Shown here piece after piece: positions 52,158-61,224 of a DNA stretch of 64,000 bases (positions are counted from its first letter, which is position 1; each line of letters starts with the position of its first letter). The position numbers and the translations under genes are program-made. The notes beneath the pieces were generated by a model. The model saw nothing but the letters and a program-made list of their open reading frames with translations. It ran no database searches and was not told the DNA's origin. This stretch comes from G963664115 sp965263045 (GTDB taxonomy: Bacteria; Acidobacteriota; Terriglobia; 20CM-2-55-15), in the NCBI GenBank assembly GCA_965263045.1, contig CBDHGK010000041.1, positions 2,356,001 through 2,420,000 on the forward strand, given 5' to 3'.

Positions 52158-53156
52158 TTAGTTCAGTACAATCTTGATCAAGTCACGCAAGCGGCAACTG
52201 AAACCCCACTCGTTGTCGTACCAGGCAAACACCTTGAGCAGATTGTCACCCAGGGACTTCGTCAGCGGTGCATCGACGATTGATGAATGCGGATTCCGCA
52301 GGAAATCGATCGACACCATCGGCTTCTCCGAGTACTCGAGTATGCCTTTGAGCGGCCCGTTCGCCGCTTCGGCAAGCGCTTGATTTGCCGATTCGGCCGT
52401 AATCGGTTTGGCAGTCTTAATCGTCAGATCCACTATGGACACGTTGGGTGTCGGGACGCGAATCGCGATTCCGTCCAGTTTCCCTTTCAATTCGGGCATG
52501 ACAAGGCCGATGGCCTTGGCGGCTCCCGTCGAGGTTGGGATCATCGACAACCCCGCAGCGCGGGCGCGCCGAAGATCCCCATGAGGCAAATCTAGAAGCT
52601 TCTGGTCGTTTGTGTAGGAGTGCACCGTCGTCATCAGGCCGTTCTCGATTTGGAACTTCTCATGGAGCACTTTGGCCACCGGTGACAGGCAATTCGTCGT
52701 GCAGGACGCATTGGAAATAATGTTGTGTGTCGATTTATCGTATTTGTCATCGTTTACACCGACGCAGATGGTGATGTCTTCACCCTTTGCAGGAGCTGAA
52801 ATGATGACCTTTTTCACCGATCCTCGCATATGCTTTGCCGCCGCCTCTCCGGTCGCAAAGAAACCGGTGGATTCCAGAACAAGGTCGACGCCGTAGCGGG
52901 GCCAATCGATCCGGGCCGGATCTCTTTCGCTCGAAACCTGGATCGTCTTTCCGTCAACCAACAGCCCGCCCTCGACCGCCTCGACATCGGAATCGAGATT
53001 CCCTAGAACTGAATCGTACTTGAGCAAGTGCGCCAGCGTCGGCGGGTCGGTAATGTCGTTGAGCGCGACGATGTCGATATCCGCATCACCTCGAACCGCA
53101 CGATAAAAATTTCTACCGATCCGGCCAAAGCCGTTAACCCCAACCTTTATTGCCAT
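52158..53156 (-). CDS. gap: Glyceraldehyde-3-phosphate dehydrogenase (type I)
   Basis: 332 residues. NAD-binding VGVNGFGRIGRNFYRA, catalytic Cys in NIISNASCTTNCLSPVAK (~residue 150), SMIPTSTGAAKAIGLV and the C-terminal WYDNEWGFSCRL. First gene of the leftward gap-pgk-tpiA-secG group. Divergent from waaA with 129 bp between. Confidence 0.98.
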   Translation of the reverse strand: MAIKVGVNGFGRIGRNFYRAVRGDADIDIVALNDITDPPTLAHLLKYDSVLGNLDSDVEAVEGGLLVDGKTIQVSSERDPARIDWPRYGVDLVLESTGFFATGEAAAKHMRGSVKKVIISAPAKGEDITICVGVNDDKYDKSTHNIISNASCTTNCLSPVAKVLHEKFQIENGLMTTVHSYTNDQKLLDLPHGDLRRARAAGLSMIPTSTGAAKAIGLVMPELKGKLDGIAIRVPTPNVSIVDLTIKTAKPITAESANQALAEAANGPLKGILEYSEKPMVSIDFLRNPHSSIVDAPLTKSLGDNLLKVFAWYDNEWGFSCRLRDLIKIVLN

Positions 53157-53285
53157 GAATGCTCTCCAAATTCAGATTTACCGCATCAATCCACGGACGC
53201 GATGGTGGGCAACCGGGAACTGGAAGCCAAAAGAAACGACCCATGATAACCGATCTCCCAAACTTTCAGAATATACTGGCGACAC

Positions 53286-54557
53286 ATGTACGTGCTGTAC
53301 ACGTCCGTTCTCGGTCTGGGTCTCGTTCTGACACTTCCCTACTACCTGATTCGCTTTCGAAAGTATCTGCCGTCCATCGGAGAAAGACTCGGTTTCCTCG
53401 GCCCGGAAAAAGGTGGAGCCACGATCTGGGTCCATGCGGTGTCGGTCGGCGAAGTCAAGGCTATGAGTCCACTGCTGGACGGGCTTCGTAAGCAGTTCCC
53501 TCAGAAGCGGATCGTGCTTTCAACCACGACAGCCACAGGCCGCGCCTTGGCTCTGGAACGGTCCGACCTCGATCGTGTGATCTATTTTCCCCTGGACCTT
53601 CCCGGTTCCGTCCGGCGGTGCCTGGATCGGATCCAGCCCGACCTTGTCATCGTTGCCGAAACCGAAATATGGCCCAATTTCATCCGCGCTTGTGGCCGTC
53701 GCAAGATTCCTGTTTTCATGGTTAACGGACGGATCTCGGACCAGTCGCACAAAAAATACCGTCTGGCACGACGATGGCTGGGGAAGGTATTCGTCCAATA
53801 CCGCGTCCTGGGAATGCAGTCCCAGATGGACGCGGATAGAATCTGTTCAATCGGGGCTCCGCGAGACAAAGTCGTGGTATTCGGAAATCTGAAGTACGAT
53901 CTGAGCGAAACCGCCCGTGGACTGGACGAAACGTTCCAGGCTACGCTCAATCGGTCACAGCCGCTCATCGTGGCCGCCAGCACTGCGGCCGGAGAAGAAC
54001 CCCTGGTGCTCGCAGCCTATCGACAGTTGCGCAAGACTCAACCCGGACTGAAATTACTGATTGCGCCCCGGCGTCCAGAACGTTTTGGTGACGTCGAGCG
54101 AATGCTTCGATCAAGCGGCTGGACTTATACCCGAAGGTCCACGATCACGCCGGAAACCGCACCCTCCGACGTCGTATTGCTCGACACGATCGGTGAACTG
54201 ACCGCGGTTTTCGAATATGCAACGCTGGTCTTCATGGGCGGCACGCTGGTGCCGAGGGGAGGGCACAACCTGCTGGAACCGGCTCGATTCTCAAAAGCCG
54301 TTATCTTTGGCCCGCACATGGAAAACTTCCGCGACATGGCACGGACGTTTCTCGATTCACAGGCGGCCGTACAGGTTAAGGACGTCGACGGACTCATCGA
54401 TCGCGTCCGCATGCTGTTGAACGCGCCGACCGAAGCAGCTCGGATGGGAGAAAGCGGCCGCCAACTTGTGGAAAACAACCGGGGCGCCACAGCACGCTTC
54501 CTGGAAGCCGTCCGCCTGTCACTCGGACTGGATGAAGACACGGCGATGGTTCGATGA
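53286..54557 (+). CDS. waaA: 3-deoxy-D-manno-octulosonic acid (Kdo) transferase
   Basis: 423 residues. N-terminal membrane anchor (YTSVLGLGLVLTLPYYL), IWVHAVSVGEVKA, STTTATGRALA, VIVAETEIWPNFI, VNGRISDQSHKKY and the sugar-nucleotide site GGTLVPRGGHNLLEPA. Transfers Kdo from CMP-Kdo to the lipid A precursor at the inner membrane. First of the lipid A/core operon; its stop overlaps lpxK (ATGA). Confidence 0.96.
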   Translation: MYVLYTSVLGLGLVLTLPYYLIRFRKYLPSIGERLGFLGPEKGGATIWVHAVSVGEVKAMSPLLDGLRKQFPQKRIVLSTTTATGRALALERSDLDRVIYFPLDLPGSVRRCLDRIQPDLVIVAETEIWPNFIRACGRRKIPVFMVNGRISDQSHKKYRLARRWLGKVFVQYRVLGMQSQMDADRICSIGAPRDKVVVFGNLKYDLSETARGLDETFQATLNRSQPLIVAASTAAGEEPLVLAAYRQLRKTQPGLKLLIAPRRPERFGDVERMLRSSGWTYTRRSTITPETAPSDVVLLDTIGELTAVFEYATLVFMGGTLVPRGGHNLLEPARFSKAVIFGPHMENFRDMARTFLDSQAAVQVKDVDGLIDRVRMLLNAPTEAARMGESGRQLVENNRGATARFLEAVRLSLGLDEDTAMVR

Positions 54558-55495
54558 GCCGCATATTCGGGACGTTCGTAAAGACACGGGCCCGTCTCTA
54601 CGACAGCGGATTCCTCCCCGCCCGACGTCTCAATCATCCGGTTATCAGCGTCGGCAACCTCACCCTCGGAGGTACCGGCAAAACGCCCCTCGTGATCGAG
54701 TTGGCCACTCAATTCCGGAACCTCGGTTATCGTCCCGTGGTTTTGTCGCGGGGATATCGACGGCGTAGCCGTGGAATCGTTGTCGTCAGTCGCGGTCAGG
54801 GGCCGGAAGTGGACTGGTCCGAAGCCGGGGACGAACCTTCACTGATGGCCATCCGGCTTCCCGGGGTGGCCGTCGTTGTCGGTGGGGACCGCTACCGGGC
54901 CGGTCTTAGTGCTGAATCAGCCCAGCTGGGTGATTTATTTATCCTCGATGACGGTTTCCAACATCGAAACTTGCACCGCGACGTCGATCTCGTGGCAATC
55001 GACCCCATCGAATGGTCGGAAGACGAACACCTGCTCCCCATCGGGCGATGGCGTGAACCGCGAAGCGCGCTTGAGAGAGCCCATGCAGCCCTGGTCCATG
55101 AGTCAGAACTCGCGCCGGCTCCACATCTTTCGCTTCCCCGTTTCAGCGTCGAGACGATCGTCGACGGTATCGTGAAGGACGGCAACCTCATCGCCCCGGA
55201 AACATTTGCCGGAATGCCGCTATCTGCTTTTGCCGGGATCGCCAAACCGGAACGATTCTTCCGCGCGCTTGATGATATGGGATTACGGCCGCATCAAATG
55301 AAAGTATTTCCCGACCATCACAGGTACCGCTCCAGAGACTTGAGCAACCTGGGCCCGGGGGCCTGCATAACGACGGAAAAGGACGCTGTCCGCCTGCCTG
55401 GGAGCGACTGTTACTTCCTTCGCATTTCTGCTAAGATACGGCGCTTTGAAGCGCTTCGGGACCTCATTCTCGAACGGATCAATGGAACCCAGTAG
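54554..55495 (+). CDS. lpxK: Tetraacyldisaccharide 4'-kinase
   Basis: 313 residues. Walker A motif GNLTLGGTGKTPL near residue 38, SRGYRRRSRG, GDEPSLMA, and DDGFQHRNLHRDVDLVAID, as in LpxK. Adds the 4'-phosphate of lipid A. Overlaps waaA by 4 bp and waaF by 14 bp. Confidence 0.96.
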   Translation: MSRIFGTFVKTRARLYDSGFLPARRLNHPVISVGNLTLGGTGKTPLVIELATQFRNLGYRPVVLSRGYRRRSRGIVVVSRGQGPEVDWSEAGDEPSLMAIRLPGVAVVVGGDRYRAGLSAESAQLGDLFILDDGFQHRNLHRDVDLVAIDPIEWSEDEHLLPIGRWREPRSALERAHAALVHESELAPAPHLSLPRFSVETIVDGIVKDGNLIAPETFAGMPLSAFAGIAKPERFFRALDDMGLRPHQMKVFPDHHRYRSRDLSNLGPGACITTEKDAVRLPGSDCYFLRISAKIRRFEALRDLILERINGTQ

Positions 55496-56513
55496 CATCT
55501 TGATTCGTGGGCCCAACTGGGTCGGCGACGCTGTCTTGAGCATACCCGCTATCAAGGCCGTGCGCGCTCGATTCCCGCACAGCAGCATTACCCTCATGGT
55601 CCGCCCGTGGGTTGGTGGGCTCTTCCGTTCTGCTGGTTTCATTGATGAAGTCTGGACGCAACCGAAACCACCACTACGGGAATGGTTCGGCACGGCGGGC
55701 GAGGTCCGTCGAAGAAGATTTGACCTGGCGCTGCTGCTACCAAACTCATTCGAATCCGCTCTCACCGTGTTCGCCGCGGGTGTTCCGGTGCGGGCTGGCT
55801 ATGCGACCGACGGCCGGGGCTTCCTGCTCACCGAGCGTATCGCCAAACCGATCGAAAAACGGCATCAGGTAGCTTACTATCTGGACTTGGCACGGTCCGT
55901 ATTTGGAGCCCTGGAGGAACCGACTTCAGAGATCGTCGCAAGCGATGAGGCACGGATCGCGGCGCGACGGTTGCTCCGATCCAGCGGTCTGGATCCCGGG
56001 GCCGGACTGCTTGTGTTGAATCCGGGGGCAGCATTTGGTTCCGCGAAGCGCTGGCACGAAGACCGCTTTGCGCAGGTGGCCGATCAGATTGTCGAAGAAT
56101 TCCATCTTCAGACCGTCGTCATCGGGTCGGCGTCGGAAACCGCTCTCGCCGACCGCATTCGCTCGTGCATGGAGTACCCCGTGGTTGCGCTCACAGGTCG
56201 AACGGATCTGGAAACGCTCCTGGGAGTATTGTCACTGGCATCGATCATGATCACGAACGATTCAGGCCCAATGCATATGTCGGCAGCATTAGGAACTCCA
56301 ACTGTCGCGGTCTTTGGTTCCACTGATGCGGAGGTCACGCGACCCATCGGCCCGAGGACCCGCGTCGTGCGACACGCAATGGCCTGCAGCCCATGCCTGC
56401 TCCGAGAGTGTCCGATCGATCACCGATGTATGGAAGCCGTCTCGGTCGAAGATGTATTCGAGGCGGCAAGAGCAGTGCGCCTCGAGCCAGACCCGGGCGA
56501 ATTCGTTTCATGA
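55482..56513 (+). CDS. waaF: ADP-heptose:LPS heptosyltransferase II
   Basis: 343 residues from the ATG at 55482 (MEPSSILIRGPNWVGDAVLSIP), chosen over the earlier open frame because family homology starts there. GPNWVGDAVLS, LNPGAAFGSAKRWH, ALTGRTDLETLLG and NDSGPMHMSAALGTP are family 9 glycosyltransferase motifs. Adds the second heptose to the inner core. Its stop overlaps the next start (ATGA). Confidence 0.93.
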   Translation: MEPSSILIRGPNWVGDAVLSIPAIKAVRARFPHSSITLMVRPWVGGLFRSAGFIDEVWTQPKPPLREWFGTAGEVRRRRFDLALLLPNSFESALTVFAAGVPVRAGYATDGRGFLLTERIAKPIEKRHQVAYYLDLARSVFGALEEPTSEIVASDEARIAARRLLRSSGLDPGAGLLVLNPGAAFGSAKRWHEDRFAQVADQIVEEFHLQTVVIGSASETALADRIRSCMEYPVVALTGRTDLETLLGVLSLASIMITNDSGPMHMSAALGTPTVAVFGSTDAEVTRPIGPRTRVVRHAMACSPCLLRECPIDHRCMEAVSVEDVFEAARAVRLEPDPGEFVS

Positions 56514-57073
56514 GGTCGGAGAACACGAACCACGGGGCGGTATTTCTGGACCGGGATGGAACCGTTTCCGAAGAAATCGGCTACATGTACGACGTCGCCC
56601 GCTACCGCATATTCCCGTGGACAGGTCACGCCATCCGAAAAATGAATGACACCGGGATGCGCGTGATCCTGGCAACGAATCAGTCCGGCGTCGAACGCGG
56701 TTACTTCACCGAACGCATGGTTCATCGAGTCCACGACCGCCTGCGTGACGCAATCGCACGATACGGGGCCCGGTTGGATGGCGCTTATTTCTGCCCGCAC
56801 ACAACCGCGTCAGACTGCCCTTGCCGAAAGCCTCGACCTGGAATGCTGATTAGAGCTCAGCGCGAGTTCGGAATAGATCTCAGCAGTTCGTATATGGTGG
56901 GCGACCGGATTTCAGACGTGCGAGCGGGCAAGGCTGCCCGTACCCGAACGATCCTGGTAATGACGGGCGACGGGCAAAGAGAGAGAGCGCTATGTCAGGA
57001 TGATGAGATGCAGCCTGACCTGTTCGCTGAAGACCTGGCCGAAGCTGCAGAACTGATTCGGAAGGGAAGATGA
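56510..57073 (+). CDS. gmhB: D-glycero-D-manno-heptose-1,7-bisphosphate 7-phosphatase (HAD)
   Basis: 187 residues. HAD motif I AVFLDRDGTV, motif II ILATNQSGV, zinc loop CPHTTASDCPCRKPRPG and motif IV MVGDRISDVRAGKAA, diagnostic of GmhB/HisB-N. Position between waaF and rfaE1 supports the heptose role. Overlaps both neighbours by 4 bp. gmhA, the first step, is not in the window. Confidence 0.93.
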   Translation: MRSENTNHGAVFLDRDGTVSEEIGYMYDVARYRIFPWTGHAIRKMNDTGMRVILATNQSGVERGYFTERMVHRVHDRLRDAIARYGARLDGAYFCPHTTASDCPCRKPRPGMLIRAQREFGIDLSSSYMVGDRISDVRAGKAARTRTILVMTGDGQRERALCQDDEMQPDLFAEDLAEAAELIRKGR

Positions 57074-58056
57074 CGCTCAACACCCTAATTGATGCGTTTC
57101 AGGGTCGGCGCGTCGTGGTGTATGGCGACCTGATCGCTGATGTGTTTGTGTACGGAGAGATCTCTCGCGTCTCCCGGGAGGCCCCGGTATTGATTCTGTC
57201 TCATCGGGAGACCCAGTTGGTGCCTGGGGGCGCCGCCAACGCCGCGCACAACCTCTGGGCCATGGGTGCAGAGCCCGTACCCGTGGGCATTGTTGGCGAC
57301 GACACGGAAGGACAACAGTTGCTCGACTATTTCGCCTCACTCAACGTCGACACAGGCGGCATCCGGAAGCTCAAATCCTACCGGACGCCGACCAAGACGC
57401 GGGTCATAGCCGGGGCGGCGCATGCCTACCACCAGCAGGTCCTGCGTCTGGATGTCGGAGCGCCCCACAAGTCCACTGTTGGGCGACGGGCCATCCTCGG
57501 TGGCCTCCGCAGCCGTCTCAAGACGGCGGATGCCGCTCTGATTTCCGACTATGGGTACGGCCTGGTCGAACCTGCGGTGAGCTCCGAGTTCACTGAGACC
57601 TCCATCCCGGTAACCGTTGACTCCCGATACGGCCTCGGGGAATACCGGGGCCTGACCGCAGCAACGCCAAACGAACCTGAGGTCGAAGAGACCCTCGGTA
57701 TCAGCATCGGAAACGATCTGAACAAACTGGAGCGAGCCGGACGGAGACTGTTGCGCCGGCTGAAACTTGAAGCCCTCCTGGTCACCCGAGGAAAGAACGG
57801 TATGGCCCTGTTCGAGCGCAGGCGGAAGACCACCCACATACCCATATACGGTACGGACGAGGTCACAGACGTCACGGGTGCCGGCGACACTGTCATTGCC
57901 GTGTTTACGCTTGCCCTGTCCGCAGGGGCAAGCTTCCGTGAAGCAGCGCGGCTGGCCAACTATGCGGGAGGAATCGCTGTGATGAAGCATGGCACCCGAA
58001 CCGTCACCCGACGGGAACTCACCGAAGCCGTCGCCGCCGATTCCGACCGGTACTGA
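57070..58056 (+). CDS. rfaE1: D-glycero-beta-D-manno-heptose-7-phosphate kinase
   Basis: 328 residues, PfkB family: LVPGGAANAAHNLWAMGA near residue 50, the sugar site, and the anion hole TDVTGAGDTVIAVFTLAL near residue 265. It is the kinase half of HldE as a separate gene; the nucleotidyltransferase half follows 18 bp downstream. Start overlaps the gmhB stop (ATGA). Confidence 0.95.
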   Translation: MTLNTLIDAFQGRRVVVYGDLIADVFVYGEISRVSREAPVLILSHRETQLVPGGAANAAHNLWAMGAEPVPVGIVGDDTEGQQLLDYFASLNVDTGGIRKLKSYRTPTKTRVIAGAAHAYHQQVLRLDVGAPHKSTVGRRAILGGLRSRLKTADAALISDYGYGLVEPAVSSEFTETSIPVTVDSRYGLGEYRGLTAATPNEPEVEETLGISIGNDLNKLERAGRRLLRRLKLEALLVTRGKNGMALFERRRKTTHIPIYGTDEVTDVTGAGDTVIAVFTLALSAGASFREAARLANYAGGIAVMKHGTRTVTRRELTEAVAADSDRY

Positions 58057-58074
58057 CGGGCCGATGCTGACTTG

Positions 58075-58566
58075 ATGAAACTCCGCAAACTCGACGAACT
58101 ACCCGCGCTGGTTTCAGGCCGACGTGTGGTCCTGGCGAACGGATGCTTCGACATCCTTCACGTCGGACACGTCCGCTATCTCAGCGATGCCCGAAGCTTT
58201 GGCGACGTGCTGGTTGTCGCAATCAACAACGATGCCTCCGTACGCCGGCTTAAAGGGCCCGGACGCCCTATCCTGACATTGGATGAACGGGTGGCTCTGG
58301 TAGCTGCCCTGATGTCGGTCGACTACGTCGTGACTTTCGGGGAACTGGATGTCCGCGCCATCATCGACTCCCTGCACCCCCATATTCATGCGAAAGGGAC
58401 CGACTACACCGAGGATACGGTCCCCGAACGCGATCAGGTCGCCCATTACGGTGGCGAAGTGCGCATCGCCGGTGATCCGAAGGATCACTCAACCAAAGAC
58501 ACGCTGACGCGGATACTGGAGCGGTTTGGCCCGCAGGTACGGCAAAACAGACCCGATCGGCACTAG
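58075..58566 (+). CDS. rfaE2: D-glycero-beta-D-manno-heptose 1-phosphate adenylyltransferase
   Basis: 163 residues. Nucleotidyltransferase motif ANGCFDILHVGHVRYL near residue 22 and KGTDYTEDTVPER. Makes ADP-heptose from heptose-1-phosphate. The stop codon TAG is part of the CTAG into which a MITE inserted; because CTAG is duplicated, the stop is kept and the protein unchanged. Confidence 0.95.
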   Translation: MKLRKLDELPALVSGRRVVLANGCFDILHVGHVRYLSDARSFGDVLVVAINNDASVRRLKGPGRPILTLDERVALVAALMSVDYVVTFGELDVRAIIDSLHPHIHAKGTDYTEDTVPERDQVAHYGGEVRIAGDPKDHSTKDTLTRILERFGPQVRQNRPDRH

Positions 58567-58844
58567 TGGCCTGTAACAGAGACATCGCCAGTGGCGTTCG
58601 GAGCGCAACGGGGCCGGATTTTAGGAGTCAACGACGAGGGAATGCTCCTGCATTCCGAGGAGGAGCGACAACGAAGACGGCCCCGTTCCGCCCGAACCCT
58701 CCGGGCCGATGGGGGTTGCCGTCGATATCTTTGCCCCGCATTATTAAGCCGGGTCATGATGAAACAGCATCATTCCCTCCTCGCTTCGCGATCTCGCCTG
58801 GCAAGACCCATCGGCGCCACTGGCGATGTCTCTGCTACAGGCCA
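58567..58844. mobile_element. MITE copy 3 (278 bp, diverged)
   Basis: Terminal inverted repeats ~30 bp (TGGCCTGTAACAGAGACATC, one mismatch at the other end), flanked by CTAG at 58563-58566 and 58845-58848. The core is shared with copies 1 and 2 (CAACGGGGCCGGATT.. and the facing CGGCCCCGTT), and a small GGAATGC/GCATTCC hairpin lies inside. It separates rfaE2 from waaC in the operon. Confidence 0.88.
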
Positions 58845-58967
58845 CTAGGAAATCGAACAAAATTCCGCACACCCGTCAGGCGGACCTGCTTGTCGACGTC
58901 CAGACTTGTCACTCGTAACCCGTGACAATCTTGTGATAGCTTCTGATCAGTTTCTCAGAACACGGCA

Positions 58968-60065
58968 ATGCACCCGGAAAATTCCATCGCAACAACGTCA
59001 GGTGCGCCCAAACGCATTCTCGTCGTTAAGTTTGGTTCCCTCGGGGACATCGTTCACTGCCTGCCATCGGTCAGCCAGCTTCTGCACCACTTTCCAGACG
59101 CGGAGATCGACTGGCTGATAGAACGAAAGAACAAGATCGTAGTAGACATGAGTGGCCTGGGTGTTCGACTGGTGCCGATCGACACCTACCAGTGGCGATA
59201 CAGTCCCGGTATCGGCAGCGCCAAGGAGATCCTGGACTTCGTCTGGGCCCTCAGAACAGACGGCTACGACTGCACGATCGATTTCCAGGGATTGCTGAAA
59301 TCCGCCTTCGTTGGCTACCTCTCCGCCGCCCCGGTCCGGATCGGATGGGAACGGGATTTTCTCAAGGAATCCGTTAGCCGTTTCTTCTATACCGAGGTCG
59401 TCAAGCCGCGCCGTGTCCACATCATTGACCAGCAGATGGAACTACTTAAACCCTTGGGTATTTCGCCGGACTGGAATACGCCCGTACCTCTGGAAGCATC
59501 AGCCTCGGCCCGGGACACGATTTCACGGAAACTGGGTGATGCCAGAGATTTCGTCCTGATCAATCCGGGCGCAAACTGGATGACGAAGCGGTGGGACCCG
59601 GAACGTTTCGGGCAGCTGGCGGCAAGACTGATGCATGAGGGGCTGCCGGTTGCATTGACCTGGGGACCTGGCGAGGACGACCTGGCGCACCGAATTGAAG
59701 CGGTTGCGGGTCCGGACATTCTCAAGATCAGTTCGACCCTTCCGGAGCTCGTTGCGCTGTGTGAACGAGCCCGTCTCTTCGTCGGTGGAGACACCGGACC
59801 CATGCATTTCGCAGCGGCGGTCGGAGTGCCTGTCGTGGCCATATTCGGTCCGAGCAGTAGCGACCGCAACGGCCCGTTCAGGCGTGAGGACATTGTTGTC
59901 GAACGCCGGTTGGATTGTCGGCCCTGCTACGAAAGAGCCGCCTGCCCGCTCGAACATCTCAACTGCCTTAAAGAAATTTCGGTCGATCATGTCTATGAGG
60001 CGTGCAAAAAGCGGCTGAGTTTCGAAGCACGTTGGACCCCAATCTCGGGCACCACCGAGGCCTGA
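58968..60065 (+). CDS. waaC: ADP-heptose:LPS heptosyltransferase I-like
   Basis: 365 residues. ILVVKFGSLGDIVHCLPS near residue 18, CTIDFQGLLKSAF, INPGANWMTKRWDPERFG, and FVGGDTGPMHFAAAVGVPV, the family 9 motifs in the arrangement of heptosyltransferase I. C-terminal Cys-rich RRLDCRPCYERAACPLEHLNC. Assignment as I rather than a later heptosyltransferase is by similarity and context. It shares one base with the next gene (TGATG). Confidence 0.88.
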   Translation: MHPENSIATTSGAPKRILVVKFGSLGDIVHCLPSVSQLLHHFPDAEIDWLIERKNKIVVDMSGLGVRLVPIDTYQWRYSPGIGSAKEILDFVWALRTDGYDCTIDFQGLLKSAFVGYLSAAPVRIGWERDFLKESVSRFFYTEVVKPRRVHIIDQQMELLKPLGISPDWNTPVPLEASASARDTISRKLGDARDFVLINPGANWMTKRWDPERFGQLAARLMHEGLPVALTWGPGEDDLAHRIEAVAGPDILKISSTLPELVALCERARLFVGGDTGPMHFAAAVGVPVVAIFGPSSSDRNGPFRREDIVVERRLDCRPCYERAACPLEHLNCLKEISVDHVYEACKKRLSFEARWTPISGTTEA

Positions 60066-60598
60066 TGCTCAAGCGTCTCGCACGCGCACGCGTCCCCCTC
60101 GGTTTTGTCCTCGCAGCCGCCGTTCTATACCTGGCACAGCCTGCCATGCCGATGTTGGCCATCGGACTTCCCATCGCCGGGACGGGCATTATTTTCCGGG
60201 GATCGGCTGCGGGAGTCATCCGCAAAAACACCTCACTGGCACAACTGGGACCGTATCGCGTGACGCGGAACCCCTTGTATTTCGGCAGCTTTCTGCTGGC
60301 GCTGGGCTTCGCCATCATGAGCGGGAACCTGGTCGCTGGCGTGCTTCTCGTGGTTCCATCGGCACTGATCTATCCGGTCGTGATCAAGAGCGAAGAGGCG
60401 TATTTGCGTGACTCCTTCGGCTCGGAGTTCGACGAGTTCCGCCGGAGGGTCCCCTGTTTCCTGCCCCGGCGGATCCCTTCGAAGATATTTGAGTCGTTTT
60501 CCCTCGATTGCTATCGTGCTAACAGGGAGTACAACGCCGCCATAGGATTTGTCTCGATGATGGTCATTCTGTGGCTGAAGTACGTCCTGACCCGATGA
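60065..60598 (+). CDS. Isoprenylcysteine carboxyl methyltransferase-family membrane protein
   Basis: 177 residues from the ATG at 60065, one base into the waaC stop. Helices ~12-48, ~75-105 and near the C-terminus. GPYRVTRNPLYFGSFLLALG and KSEEAYLRDSFGSEFDEFRRRVPCFLP are the signature of the ICMT/PEMT group. Substrate in bacteria is uncertain; phospholipid or envelope methylation fits the operon. Confidence 0.85.
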   Translation: MLKRLARARVPLGFVLAAAVLYLAQPAMPMLAIGLPIAGTGIIFRGSAAGVIRKNTSLAQLGPYRVTRNPLYFGSFLLALGFAIMSGNLVAGVLLVVPSALIYPVVIKSEEAYLRDSFGSEFDEFRRRVPCFLPRRIPSKIFESFSLDCYRANREYNAAIGFVSMMVILWLKYVLTR

Positions 60599-60656
60599 GG
60601 ATGCTTCCCCCGGACCGATCCCGATGGATTGCAATGCGTGATCGCCAAATAACCCG

Positions 60657-60685
60657 TTGATTTCAGTGACCCCCGAACCTATACT
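60657..60685 (+). promoter_or_regulatory. Sigma-70-type promoter of the rimP-nusA-infB operon
   Basis: TTGATT (60657-60662) and TATACT (60680-60685) are 17 bp apart, close to consensus. The predicted start near 60692 is just before the hairpin at 60701. Confidence 0.65.
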
Positions 60686-60700
60686 TTTTCCGTAGGGGAA

Positions 60701-60724
60701 AGTGGGCCGTTGAGCCCACTTTTT
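60701..60724 (+). terminator. Leader hairpin with T-run before rimP (attenuator)
   Basis: AGTGGGC (60701-60707), loop CGTTGA, GCCCACT (60714-60720), then a T-run. It has intrinsic-terminator form and lies between the promoter and the rimP start, which suggests attenuation of the operon. Similar hairpins before rimP are known as rimP leaders. Confidence 0.7.
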
Positions 60725-60730
60725 GTTTGC

Positions 60731-61222
60731 GTGGGAGTTGAGCTGGATCAAATACGTCAGCTTGTCAATGAAATCGTTGTTGCCGAAGGGTTTGACCTGG
60801 TCGATCTCGAGCTCAAAGGTTCCGGACGACAGCGGGTCCTTCGTGTTTTCATTGACAAGATAGACGGGGTTTCGCACCGCGATTGCGCACTGATCAGTGA
60901 GCAGGTTGGAACGGTTCTCGATGTAGAAGATTTATTCAAATTTTCCTACACGCTGGAAGTTTCCTCACCGGGTCTGGATCGCAAACTGGTCAGCAGGGAT
61001 GACTTTGTGCGATTCCAAGGACGTTTAGCAAAGATCCAGACTCAATCTCCGCTTCACATTCAGAAGGTTTTTAGGGGCCGGCTTCACGGGATCCAGGGGG
61101 ACAACGTTCAACTGGAGATGGCCGGGGCCGAGCTGCTGGAAATACCGTTCGACGTGATCCGAGAGGCACGCTTGGAAGTAGATTGGGACTTGGAAATGAC
61201 GCGCCGTCCAAGGAGTCGATAA
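60731..61222 (+). CDS. rimP: Ribosome maturation factor RimP
   Basis: 163 residues from a GTG at 60731, the first start after the leader hairpin. VVAEGFDLVDLELKGSGRQRVLRVFIDK and YTLEVSSPGLDRKLVSRDDF are the RimP signatures; C-terminal SH3-like domain. Needed for 30S maturation. nusA starts 2 bp after its stop. Confidence 0.93.
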   Translation: MGVELDQIRQLVNEIVVAEGFDLVDLELKGSGRQRVLRVFIDKIDGVSHRDCALISEQVGTVLDVEDLFKFSYTLEVSSPGLDRKLVSRDDFVRFQGRLAKIQTQSPLHIQKVFRGRLHGIQGDNVQLEMAGAELLEIPFDVIREARLEVDWDLEMTRRPRSR

Positions 61223-61224
61223 CG

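Noticed and set aside
54125..54712. Long minus-strand frame opposite waaA and lpxK
   Set aside because: Antisense shadow of two strongly supported genes.
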